Made by a program: the position numbers and the translations under genes. The notes beneath the pieces were generated by a model. That model was not told the DNA's origin, did not search any database, and worked only from the letters and a program-made list of their open reading frames with translations. From the NCBI GenBank assembly GCA_035277485.1, contig DATEKK010000008.1, positions 1-6,850 of the forward strand: DNA of 6,850 nt, given 5' to 3'. Source of the stretch: JADGGM01 sp035277485. GTDB taxonomy: Bacteria > Gemmatimonadota > Gemmatimonadetes > Gemmatimonadales > Gemmatimonadaceae. Of this stretch, positions 1-6,035 are shown one piece after another (position 1 is the stretch's first letter; each line of letters starts with the position of its first letter).

Positions 1-231
1 TACCGCGCCGCTCAGGTCTGGGAGTGGGTGGCGCGCGGTGCCCGCGGTTACGGCGAGATGACCAACCTGCCGGCGCCGCTGCGCGAGCGGCTCGAGGCCG
101 CCGTCGAGCACGACGACCCCGCCGAGGCGCGGCGGCTCGTCGCGCAGGTGCCGTTCAACGAGGGTCAGCGGCGCAACGTCGAGCAGCTGCTCGACGCGTG
201 GGAGCGTACGCTTCCGACCCGGGGCCGGTAG
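1..231 (+). CDS. C-terminal part of a protein with an RlmN N-terminal-domain-like segment (5' end outside window)
   Basis: The frame is open from base 1 and ends with TAG at 229-231, so only the last 76 residues are visible. The first 30 or so (YRAAQVWEWV, then EMTNLPAPLRERL) resemble the N-terminal helical domain of the 23S rRNA methyltransferase RlmN, where a 'YRA.QVWEW...EMTNLP..LR..L' stretch precedes the radical-SAM barrel. No radical-SAM CxxxCxxC motif follows. Instead there is a charged helical tail (EARRLVAQVPFNEGQRRNVE) and a stop. It is therefore either a small stand-alone protein using this domain or a shortened RlmN relative, and I do not assign methyltransferase activity. The last four codons (including the stop) lie inside the tRNA-Lys gene, sharing ten bases. 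Translation in this frame is well supported by codon character; the function is uncertain. Confidence 0.7.
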   Translation, partial: YRAAQVWEWVARGARGYGEMTNLPAPLRERLEAAVEHDDPAEARRLVAQVPFNEGQRRNVEQLLDAWERTLPTRGR

Positions 232-294
232 CTCAGCTGGTAGAGCAGGGGACTTTTAATCCCAAGGTCGCAGGTTCGATCCCTGCCCGGCCCA
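222..294 (+). tRNA. tRNA-Lys (anticodon TTT)
   Basis: A full cloverleaf can be drawn. The acceptor stem GGGCCGG (222-228) pairs with CCGGCCC (287-293), followed by discriminator A294. The D arm is GCTC/GAGC (231-234 with 243-246). The anticodon loop CTTTTAA (253-259) carries TTT at 255-257. The T arm is GCAGG/CCTGC (270-274 with 282-286) with loop TTCGATC. The outermost pair of the anticodon stem is a G/A mismatch (248/264). CCA is not encoded. The gene is the attachment site of the integrated element: its 3' end overlaps the left att core, and because that core is identical on both sides the tRNA stays intact after integration. The run of five T at 296-300 comes partly from the element. Confidence 0.97.
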
Positions 295-1771
295 CTTTTT
301 CGGACATTGCGCAAACCTCCGGCGTGACGAGCCGGTAGGTCGGCAGGATCTCGGCCCGGCTGTTGACGCGCAGCTCCTCAATGAGCAGCTGGAGGAGCGC
401 CTTGGCTTTGCGCGGGTCACCTTCGGAGGCGACGGCTTCGAGGACGTTCGCGATCTCGGCCACTTCGGCGGCCGTGGCCGCCTGTGCGGCCTCGTGCGGC
501 GCGGCGAGCGATAGCTCGGCCTCTTGCACGCGGAGGTCGTCGAGGCGGGATTGCAGGCGGGCGAGCCGGTCCTCGCAGCGTTCGGCCGTGAGCTTGCCTT
601 GCTCGAAGGCTTCGTAGTAGCGCTCCAGGGCTTGCTCGGCGCGAGTGATCTCGGCGGTGATCGACACGAGCCGCCGCTCGAACTCCGGCCGTCGCCTCTC
701 AGCATCGGCGTTCGCACGCGTGAGTGCGTCACCGATGACTTGCTCGTCGCGGTAGAGCGCGGCGAGCTGGTTGATGACCGCGTCTTCGATCTTCTCGCGC
801 GGGAGGCGTTCGCCGTCGCAGGCCTTCGGGCCGTACTTCTGGCGGCCCGAGCAGGCGTAGTAGTGGTAGCGGCCGCCGTTGCCGTTCGCGCTCATGCCGA
901 TGTACGCCTTGCCGCACTTTCCGCAGCGAAGAAGGCCGGAGAGGATGAAGTCGGAGGCGTTGCCCCGCCGCTTGGCGTGCTCGCCGCGCTCACGCATGAT
1001 CGCTTGGGCCTTCGCAAAGGTGAACTCGTCGACGAGCGGCTCGTGCACGCCGTCGAAGACCTTGTCGCGCCAGCGGATCTTCCCGACATAGGTCGGGTTG
1101 TTGATGATCCAGTGCACCGCCGGATGCCCCCACCCTGCGGACGGCGCGGGTGCGCCTTCGTCGCGCAGCTGCTGCGCGATCGTCCTCGTCCCGAGCCGCT
1201 TGCGCGCGTACAGGTCGAAGACGCGTTGGACGACTGGCGCCTTGACCGGGTCCGGGACGAGCACTCGGTCTTCGCTTGAGAACGTGTAGCCGAACGGTGG
1301 CCGGCCGCCGAACCAGCGTCCCTCTTTCGCTCTGCGTTCGATGCCGGCGCTGATGCGGTCGACGATCGTGGCGTGCTCGAACTCCGCGAACACGGCCAAC
1401 ATCTGCAGCATCATCCGACCCGCCGCGGAGCCGGTGTCGAACGGCTCCGTGGCCGACTTGAGGACGATGTCGAGCGAGTCGAGTTCCTCCGTCAGCTGCG
1501 CGAGCTGGCGCACCTTCCTGGAGAGGCGGTCGACGCGGTAGACGAGCAGCATGTCGATCTGCCCCGAGCGGGCGAGGTCGAGCGCGGCTTGCAGGCCGGG
1601 CCGGTCGAGCTTGGTGCCCGTCGATTGGTCCTGTTTGTGGGCGACGATGCGCCAGCCCTCCTGCGTCTTGCAGAACGCTTCGAGGCGTTCGCGTTGCGAG
1701 TGGAGCGAGGTCGGCTGGTTCTCCTCGTCGGTAGAGATGCGGGTGTAGATGCAGACCTTGGTTATCGCCAT
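233..1771 (-). CDS. Large serine recombinase (integrase)
   Basis: A 512-aa protein that would catalyse integration and excision of the element by 2-bp staggered cleavage with a covalent serine intermediate. The N-terminal resolvase domain (about 5-150) shows YTRIST with the likely nucleophile Ser13 and Arg11, the SLHSQRERL motif (22-30) and DRLSR (81-85). The recombinase domain follows (about 155-265, starting near RWFGGRPPFGY), then a zinc ribbon with Cys283/Cys286 and Cys307/Cys318. A probable coiled coil covers about 355-425, the element that controls directionality in this family. I chose ATG 1771 because AGGAGG lies four bases upstream; the frame stays open to 1897, but those 42 residues overlap the upstream gene and look non-conserved. 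The start overlaps the stop of the Replic_Relax gene by 10 bp, suggesting translational coupling. The C-terminus is odd: residues 495-512 (RAGIEPATLGLKVPCSTS) are encoded by the antisense strand of tRNA-Lys, because attL lies inside the gene. In the circular form the tail would differ (see 6572-6628). Confidence 0.95.
   Translation of the reverse strand: MAITKVCIYTRISTDEENQPTSLHSQRERLEAFCKTQEGWRIVAHKQDQSTGTKLDRPGLQAALDLARSGQIDMLLVYRVDRLSRKVRQLAQLTEELDSLDIVLKSATEPFDTGSAAGRMMLQMLAVFAEFEHATIVDRISAGIERRAKEGRWFGGRPPFGYTFSSEDRVLVPDPVKAPVVQRVFDLYARKRLGTRTIAQQLRDEGAPAPSAGWGHPAVHWIINNPTYVGKIRWRDKVFDGVHEPLVDEFTFAKAQAIMRERGEHAKRRGNASDFILSGLLRCGKCGKAYIGMSANGNGGRYHYYACSGRQKYGPKACDGERLPREKIEDAVINQLAALYRDEQVIGDALTRANADAERRRPEFERRLVSITAEITRAEQALERYYEAFEQGKLTAERCEDRLARLQSRLDDLRVQEAELSLAAPHEAAQAATAAEVAEIANVLEAVASEGDPRKAKALLQLLIEELRVNSRAEILPTYRLVTPEVCAMSEKVGRAGIEPATLGLKVPCSTS
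290..297 (+). repeat. attL core (GCCCACTT), left end of element
   Basis: Direct copy of the sequence at 6629-6636. The first five bases are the end of the tRNA-Lys acceptor stem plus the discriminator base. If the flanking arms define the centre of the site, the central dinucleotide is CC at 292-293, which is non-palindromic, as serine integrases need for directional recombination. The exact crossover is inferred from symmetry, not demonstrated. Confidence 0.75.
303..317 (+). repeat. Left arm of the split attP (15 bp, inverted copy at 6607-6621)
   Basis: GACATTGCGCAAACC is the exact reverse complement of GGTTTGCGCAATGTC at 6607-6621. Each copy lies just inside one element end: 5 bp from the core here, 7 bp on the right. 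In the excised circle they would sit symmetrically at about +/-11 to +/-25 from the central dinucleotide, the area contacted by the recombinase and zinc-ribbon domains of large serine integrases. This arm also lies within the integrase coding region and specifies part of VCAMS near its C-terminus. Confidence 0.85.
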
Positions 1772-2856
1772 GACCCCTCCTCGTCGGGCTCTGGGTCGTC
1801 CATGAAGCCATTGATCCCGGACAGACGCAAGTCCGCCTCCGCGGCGCGGCCGAGCGGCGACAACCTGTCCCAGAAGCCCGGCGCGTCTTGGCGCCAACGG
1901 CGGCCGAGCGCGACCGCGGGATCGAGGTGGCCGACGGCACGATGGACCGGCAACTCGATCAACCGCCGCGGTGGCTCGTCGGCATCGAGGCGATTCCAGA
2001 TCCGTGCCAGCGCGCCGTCAACGTGCAGCTCGCTGGCGGTTGTAGCGAGGATCGGCCAGGTGCCGTCGCGGTCGAGCGCGCGGCAGAGCTCGCGCAGATT
2101 GTCGAGCCGCCGTCGCCCGGGGACGACAAAGAGGACGTTGCGCGGCTCGTCGTCCTCGTAGTGCAGCTTGTGCTCGGCCAGCCGGTAGCGACGCAGCTTC
2201 TCGTCGAGCCGGTCGAGCGTCTCGGTGCCGCGGTCCCACTCCAGCAGCAGATCGACCGCGCCAGCAGTCGTGGCAGCGATCAGTTCTGCGTCTGGGCGGA
2301 CCGTGCCGCGCATCCGTTCGCCGAGACGGGACGCGGCCTGCCGCGGCCCGAACCAGGAAGCGACGCCGAGCGTCGGGTCGGGCAGCGTCGCCTCGATCAG
2401 GTCGGTGATGAAGCGGTTGACCTCGAGCCGGTGCGCGAGCTGCGGATGCGAGCGCCAGTCCTCGCGGCGCTGCCACGGCAGCTGCTTGCGGTCGAGGTCG
2501 AGGCTGGCGGCCACCAGGTGGGCGCCAGCCTCATCGAGCAGCCAGTGCGCCTGCGGCTTACCGGCATGACGGATCGAGACGGGATAGAAGCGATCCAGCA
2601 CGCGCTGCCGATAGAGGAACAGCAGCCGATCCTGCGCACGTCGCCTCGACGAGAAGAACAGCAGCGTTAGCTGGTCGGTCGTCAACACCTGCTGCTCGTA
2701 GAGGCAGAGCGCGACCTCCCGGTCGCGCTCAGTCAGATGCCGAGCCAGCTCAAACACGCGGTCGGCGCCGATGCGCCGAGCGCGCGGAAGCGCCGCATTC
2801 GACTCACCGTGAACGTTTGCCCTTCTTTGTCGGAGTTCGTGAGTGCGCCGGATCAC
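1762..2856 (-). CDS. Replic_Relax-family (replication-relaxation) protein
   Basis: A 364-aa protein resembling the replication-relaxation family found on plasmids and integrative elements of Gram-positive bacteria, thought to act at the origin or in mobilisation; the biochemical role is not firmly established. Residues about 38-95 form a winged-helix-type segment with the usual pattern (LTERDREVAL, LTTDQLTLLFF, RAQDRL, then YRQRVLDRFYP), followed by a WLLDEAGA stretch (105-112). The second half has a nuclease-like pattern, RPDAELI (187-193), LLLEWDRGTETL (203-214) and Lys220, typical of the family and reminiscent of PD-(D/E)xK folds. It starts with GTG 2856 in a GTGA overlap with the stop of the 77-aa gene, and its stop overlaps the integrase start by 10 bp, so all three genes form one transcription unit. 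The length is normal and I see no frameshift. The assignment comes from memory of family patterns, not a search. Confidence 0.8.
   Translation of the reverse strand: MIRRTHELRQRRANVHGESNAALPRARRIGADRVFELARHLTERDREVALCLYEQQVLTTDQLTLLFFSSRRRAQDRLLFLYRQRVLDRFYPVSIRHAGKPQAHWLLDEAGAHLVAASLDLDRKQLPWQRREDWRSHPQLAHRLEVNRFITDLIEATLPDPTLGVASWFGPRQAASRLGERMRGTVRPDAELIAATTAGAVDLLLEWDRGTETLDRLDEKLRRYRLAEHKLHYEDDEPRNVLFVVPGRRRLDNLRELCRALDRDGTWPILATTASELHVDGALARIWNRLDADEPPRRLIELPVHRAVGHLDPAVALGRRWRQDAPGFWDRLSPLGRAAEADLRLSGINGFMDDPEPDEEGSWR
1776..1781 (-). promoter_or_regulatory. Ribosome binding site of the integrase gene
   Basis: On the minus strand AGGAGG is followed by GGTC and then ATG at 1771-1769. 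It lies within the last codons of the Replic_Relax gene, so integrase translation is probably coupled to that gene. It decides the integrase start at 1771 rather than the longer open frame reaching 1897. Confidence 0.75.
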
Positions 2857-3086
2857 GCCGCCTCACGCCCCTTCCGCCGCGTGTGCGGCAAAGGGATGAC
2901 GCTGCCGATACCGCTGCCGGAAGCGCTGGTGATAGCGCCGCCGGAACGGATGCCCCGACGCTTCGCTGCCACGTCGAGCAGCAGCTCCGCCAGCAACGAC
3001 ACCGCCTCCTCGTACTGCGCCGCCGACAACGGCACCCGCCGCGGCGGCAACAGCCGGATCTCACCTCTCGAGTTGTTCTTCGCCAA
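2853..3086 (-). CDS. Small protein of unknown function, first gene of the mobility operon
   Basis: A 77-aa reading frame if translation starts at TTG 3086, directly after an in-frame TGA. The core LSAAQYEEAVSLLAELLLD (20-38) looks like an amphipathic helix, preceded by basic RLLPPRR and followed by a Gly/Ser-rich and then basic tail (HTRRKGREAA). Small helical proteins in this place, just before a Replic_Relax gene, could be accessory DNA-binding proteins, but I do not recognise the family. The start is uncertain. No good ribosome binding site precedes 3086, whereas AGAGGTGAG (3068-3060) sits nine bases before an in-frame TTG at 3050, which would give a 65-aa protein. The stop overlaps the next start as GTGA, which supports real translation of this frame. 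Confidence 0.6.
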   Translation of the reverse strand: MAKNNSRGEIRLLPPRRVPLSAAQYEEAVSLLAELLLDVAAKRRGIRSGGAITSASGSGIGSVIPLPHTRRKGREAA

Positions 3087-3213
3087 TCATTGTCGGGCCG
3101 GCAGAGGAGCCAAGATCTGACGAGTTACGGGCAGGACCGGCCGTGCCGAACCTCCCACTAGAGAGAAGCCAATCCGACGCCTACGAAGTGACACGCCGCC
3201 GGAAACGGTCTCC

Positions 3214-3242
3214 TATATAGACAGGCGCTTTCGACCCCCGAA
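3214..3242 (-). promoter_or_regulatory. Possible promoter of the mobility operon
   Basis: On the minus strand TATATA (3219-3214) is a good -10-like hexamer about 130 bases ahead of the 77-aa gene. The matching -35 position 17 bases upstream reads TTCGGG, a poor fit to TTGACA, so the call rests mainly on the -10 and the location. The -10 is nearly palindromic, so the strand is not proven. Confidence 0.25.
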
Positions 3243-3358
3243 AACTCACAACCGCAGTGCAGGATTTACAAACTCCGAGCAGAGCACCGTCGCGAGTCGG
3301 CGCCAGGTCAGTCCGCTGTCAGCGGCCCTTGGGGGTCAGGTTTGCGAAAAGGGGGTGA

Positions 3359-3387
3359 GGCGGGAGGCGGCGTTGCCGCCTCCCGCC
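3359..3387 (-). terminator. Strong hairpin, probable terminator of the exported-protein operon
   Basis: A perfect 13-bp GC-rich stem, GGCGGGAGGCGGC (3359-3371) with GCCGCCTCCCGCC (3375-3387), and a GTT loop. It begins nine bases beyond the stop of the leftward gene ending at 3396. On the minus strand it is followed by CCTCACCCCCTTTT, so the T run is short and about ten bases away from the stem. It would end the leftward transcript and insulate the mobility operon from it. Confidence 0.65.
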
Positions 3388-3395
3388 CGAAGGTT

Positions 3396-4250
3396 TCAGC
3401 GACGACCTCGTTGGTCGTTGTTGATGCGGCCTAGCGTTTTCTCGCTAGCGACGCTTGCGTATCGCGGATCGATCCAGAAGCGTCCGGCTCCGGTCCGGAA
3501 AGCCGCCGACGCATGAACGAAGGGCGTGCCGTCCGGCGCTTGGAGTTCGAGGTAATAGCCTTCGTACTGCGCTGGGTCCCCGAAGAGCGTCTTTTCGATG
3601 TTCACGAGGTTCTCAGCGGCGTTCGTAGGGTCGGGGGCGATCGCCACGACTTCCGGCGCGGCATCCGGGATTGCCACGACGTCAATGCTGACGGGCTTGA
3701 GCCCCAGGCCCTGTAGCTTGGCTGCGATGGCGCTCGACACTTGCGAAGCCGTGCCGGTGCTGAATGTCTGGCCGCGCACGACATCGCCCATCCCGCCGCT
3801 CTCGTCGGGGACAATTGTCCCGTCGGGTAGAACGGCGTCGAAGGTTGACCCTTCGAGTCCCGCGTGGAGGTCAGACGATGTCCCGATGCCCTCGGCGAGT
3901 TCGCCCTGGACGAGGTCGGCGATCCACATCGGTCTCACATCCAGACCGTTCTGGAGTGAGGGCACGCGGACGGCGACGTGAAGCCACGGAAGATTGGGAT
4001 TCGCGGCGCCGGCCGGCGGTGCCACAATGCTGGCGGAAGCGATGGTGTCGTCCGGCACCTGCTTCACCGCCGCCGCTAGCACGGCGGAGGGATCACCGCC
4101 GCCGGTTGCACTATTTCCGATCTTCCCGAACGCGATTGGAGTACCCCCTGAGGATGCCCCGCCGAATGCGGCTGCGATGAAGGTGGCGCCTGCGGCCGCC
4201 GCGCAGACGGTCAGGGCGGCGGCGAGTTTGATCCAGAGTGTCTTATTCAT
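3396..4250 (-). CDS. Exported or membrane-anchored protein of unknown function
   Basis: A 284-aa protein of no family I recognise. Residues 1-8 (MNKTLWIK) are basic and 9-30 form a hydrophobic Ala-rich segment, i.e. a signal peptide or N-terminal anchor. The cysteine at 16 is preceded by LTV, which does not fit a lipobox, so I do not call it a lipoprotein. The remainder is a soluble extracytoplasmic domain of alternating strands and helices (WLHVAVRVPSL at 89-99, GYYLELQAPDGTPF at 231-244). It has no obvious catalytic motif and no further cysteine. I chose ATG 4250, which gives the signal segment; the frame is open far upstream to 4817, but that part overlaps the preceding gene in another frame. 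An AGG lies about 11 bases upstream. The gene follows the six-cysteine protein after a 14-base gap, so the two are probably co-transcribed and may act together outside the membrane. Confidence 0.8.
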   Translation of the reverse strand: MNKTLWIKLAAALTVCAAAAGATFIAAAFGGASSGGTPIAFGKIGNSATGGGDPSAVLAAAVKQVPDDTIASASIVAPPAGAANPNLPWLHVAVRVPSLQNGLDVRPMWIADLVQGELAEGIGTSSDLHAGLEGSTFDAVLPDGTIVPDESGGMGDVVRGQTFSTGTASQVSSAIAAKLQGLGLKPVSIDVVAIPDAAPEVVAIAPDPTNAAENLVNIEKTLFGDPAQYEGYYLELQAPDGTPFVHASAAFRTGAGRFWIDPRYASVASEKTLGRINNDQRGRR

Positions 4251-4264
4251 CTTCGCTACCTGTC

Positions 4265-4957
4265 CTAGTGTGAGACGGTGAAGGAATGGGATGTGCCGTT
4301 GTAGGAGCTCACCGACCAGCACTGCGCCGACGGACCAACAGGCGAGGTCACGTACTGCCACTGATTGAGGGCGAGGTTGTAGTACTGCCATCCGGAGAAG
4401 CTCGTGCTGCCGCTCCATCCAGAGCAGGACGAGCCCGTGTACTCGCTGCCCTCCGAGAAGAACCTGCTGCTGTCGTAGCCGGACTGGCCCTCGTATTGGG
4501 TGCCACTGGCGTACGTGTAGAAAGTCCCACTCCCCGCGGAGTCGTCGACGGTCAGCAGGTAGCTCCCGCTCGCGCTGCCATGCGGATAGCAGACGGCCGA
4601 TCCTGTTGCGGGGATGCGTTCGACGTAGAGGATGAAGTTGTTGCTCAAGCTGCATGTCCCGTCGACGCCGTATCCGGATGCGCAGAGGAGTTGGCCGATC
4701 TGGAGTTGGCGATTCGAGTCGGTGCTCGTCACGTATGACGCCGACGCGATGCAGTTCGTGCTCGGCGAGAACGAACTCACCGCGACGGTGGCCCTCGTGC
4801 CATAGTTGGAATCCCACTGGTAGTTGCCGACCTCGTTCGCGAGCGCTACGCCGGCGAACACCAAAGCGACGACTGTCGCCACAAGCGCAACGGCGGATCT
4901 GCGCCCCACATGGACTTGCCTCATGCCAACGTGAACGCGACTGCGCGTGATCAACAC
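4265..4957 (-). CDS. Secreted six-cysteine protein of unknown function
   Basis: A 230-aa protein from GTG 4957. It starts with a basic N-terminus, then a hydrophobic stretch (about 22-40) ending VFAGVALA before NEVG, a typical signal peptidase I site after residue 40. The mature part (about 190 aa) is rich in Ser, Gly, Tyr and Trp and has exactly six cysteines (69, 92, 102, 123, 178, 213), which suggests up to three disulfides in a beta-rich extracellular domain. It ends FTVSH with no sorting motif or membrane tail, so it is probably released or held non-covalently. I cannot place it in a family; toxin, adhesin, inhibitor or structural roles are all open. GTG 4957 is preferred because AGGAGGT precedes it by seven bases; ATG 4924 (MRQVHV) is the alternative and keeps the signal peptide. 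It is the first gene of a leftward pair and diverges from the sigma-factor gene. Confidence 0.82.
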   Translation of the reverse strand: MLITRSRVHVGMRQVHVGRRSAVALVATVVALVFAGVALANEVGNYQWDSNYGTRATVAVSSFSPSTNCIASASYVTSTDSNRQLQIGQLLCASGYGVDGTCSLSNNFILYVERIPATGSAVCYPHGSASGSYLLTVDDSAGSGTFYTYASGTQYEGQSGYDSSRFFSEGSEYTGSSCSGWSGSTSFSGWQYYNLALNQWQYVTSPVGPSAQCWSVSSYNGTSHSFTVSH

Positions 4958-5459
4958 GGTCTCGACCTCCTGACGAGAAGGGTCATGTTGCCGAGAGAGA
5001 CGTCCGCTGCCCGCGCGATCCACGCCCCTCCCAAGTGCCGCATCTCACTCGAGTCATCGCATGCCGCGTCAGCGAGGCTCGCAATGGCCGCCGCACAACG
5101 GCTCCCCGATGGGGTGCCTGAACTAGGGTCTCTCCGGCTGGCCATTCGCACCGTCTATGTCCGGCCCCGGCCAGTCCTTTCAGGCGACTCGACACAGGGC
5201 CAAACGTCCGTCGGGCCAACGCGTGTAGATGCCGACGACACGAAAGAACCTCGGGCAACCGGACATGAAGATGGGGACGTCCACGACGTGCAGCCGCCGA
5301 CCTACGACAGAACGCGCCACCTGATACAGAGCCGACAAGCCCGACCGGCACGCCCGCTCTTGATCGCCGCTCCAGAAGATGGCTCGATCACATCTGTCGG
5401 TCTCGACGACGAGCGCCTCCGTGCCCTCGGTGTGGCCCGCAACTGACTACCGGCGGCAG
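4958..5459. other. Divergent intergenic region between exported-protein genes and sigma-factor gene
   Basis: About 500 bases without a gene I would accept. Frames are open on both strands (for example 4910-5446 forward), but their products are low-complexity Arg/Pro/Ala-rich, lack a convincing start and look like GC-rich shadow frames. The region must hold promoters for both divergent units. A weak ECF-like pair on the plus strand is GCAACC (5255-5260) and CGTCC (5278-5282) with 17 bases between, about 180 bases before the sigma gene. I found no matching pair on the minus strand. CCCC-GAT-GGGG (5104-5114) is a small palindrome. The unusually long leader could also hide a small RNA or leader peptide. 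Confidence 0.5.
4965..4971 (-). promoter_or_regulatory. Ribosome binding site of the six-cysteine protein gene
   Basis: AGGAGGT on the minus strand, seven bases (CGAGACC) ahead of GTG 4957. It is a near-perfect Shine-Dalgarno sequence and decides the GTG start over the downstream ATG 4924 and over longer open-frame starts up to 5023. Confidence 0.8.
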
Positions 5460-5987
5460 ATGGGCACATCGCAAGTGGAACACCGTTTCCGACGCCTGTA
5501 CGGGGAGAACTACCGGCTCCTCTACGCTTATGCCTTGCGACGATGCGGCGATCCCGCAGAAGCGCAGGACATCGCTGCCGAGGTCTTCTTGGTTGCGTGG
5601 AGGCGCTTCCACAACGCTCCGGCAAATGATGAAGAGGTGCGACTCTGGCTCTACGCGATCGCTCGGCGCGTCGTCTCGAACCACAGGCGTGGGCGGGATA
5701 GACGCTTACGCCTCGTTGCCAAGCTCGTCGCTACGACGCGCGACAATACCCCGCACGATGATGACCACGATGCCCGCGAACGCTCGCATGCCCTCCTTAG
5801 CGCGCTTGCCCTCCTCCGGGACGAGGACCGTGAGGTGCTGCTGCTCGCAGCCTGGGAAGAACTCTCGACTAAGCAAATCGCGGCAGTCCTCGACTGCTCG
5901 GAGAACGCAGCCGCAATTCGGCTTCATCGTGCGCGGAAACGGTTGACAGATGTTTACAGGAAAGAAACCGCCGCGTCCGGCCATTAG
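5460..5987 (+). CDS. ECF-type RNA polymerase sigma factor
   Basis: A 175-aa protein that would direct RNA polymerase to a small set of promoters in response to a signal. Region 2 spans about 8-80, with the helix pair FRRLYGENYRLLYAYALRR, the acidic DPAEAQDIAAEVFLVAWRRF and the -10-binding LWLYAIARRVVSNHRRG. A linker rich in Asp and His (DNTPHDDDHD, 95-104) joins it to region 4 (about 110-165), with LLRDEDREVLLLAAWEELS and the helix-turn-helix STKQIAAVLDCSENAAAIRL. Only regions 2 and 4 are present, as in the ECF group. I chose ATG 5460 because it places region 2 at the usual distance from the N-terminus; its ribosome binding site is weak, and the frame is open to 5379. The next gene, 48 bases downstream, encodes a single-pass membrane protein, the usual place for an anti-sigma factor. 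Lying inside a mobile element, it is cargo rather than core genome. Confidence 0.92.
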   Translation: MGTSQVEHRFRRLYGENYRLLYAYALRRCGDPAEAQDIAAEVFLVAWRRFHNAPANDEEVRLWLYAIARRVVSNHRRGRDRRLRLVAKLVATTRDNTPHDDDHDARERSHALLSALALLRDEDREVLLLAAWEELSTKQIAAVLDCSENAAAIRLHRARKRLTDVYRKETAASGH

Positions 5988-6035
5988 TGCAATAGCGGCT
6001 TCTCGCGCGGCAACCTGCGGACCTCTGGACTGACG

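Larger units (their letters stand above)
3087..3395. other. Non-coding stretch between the mobility operon and the exported-protein genes
   Basis: About 310 bases with no convincing gene on either strand. It must hold the leftward promoter of the three-gene mobility operon and the end of the transcript arriving from 3396. It contains a comparatively AT-rich patch with TATATA (3214-3219), a short hairpin CCGCT/AGCGG (3313-3325) and the strong hairpin at 3359-3387. As the only sizeable gap beside the Replic_Relax gene it is the best place to look for an oriT or replication origin, but I see no recognised nick-site motif or iterons. GGTTTGCG at 3339-3346 matches the first eight bases of the att arm, which may be chance. 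Confidence 0.5.

Noticed and set aside
24..338. Forward frame running through the tRNA gene
   Set aside because: It is Arg/Ala-rich, covers tRNA-Lys in sense and is in a different frame from the RlmN-like gene; it is a product of the tRNA and base composition.
1772..1897. 42-residue N-terminal extension of the integrase frame
   Set aside because: It overlaps the end of the Replic_Relax gene, is Arg/Gly-rich and lies before a good ribosome site and an ATG that starts right at the resolvase domain.
3339..3346. GGTTTGCG as a third att arm
   Set aside because: Only eight bases match the 15-bp arm, there is no core next to it, and such a match is expected by chance in a window of this size.
4251..4817. 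Long N-terminal extension of the 284-aa exported protein frame
   Set aside because: It is an antisense-free shadow of the six-cysteine gene in another frame, Arg/His/Leu-rich, and would bury the signal segment inside the protein.
4910..5446. Forward open frame of 178 codons in the divergent gap
   Set aside because: The product is low-complexity and unlike any family, the start is poor, and it overlaps the promoter region and the 5' end of the well-supported leftward gene.
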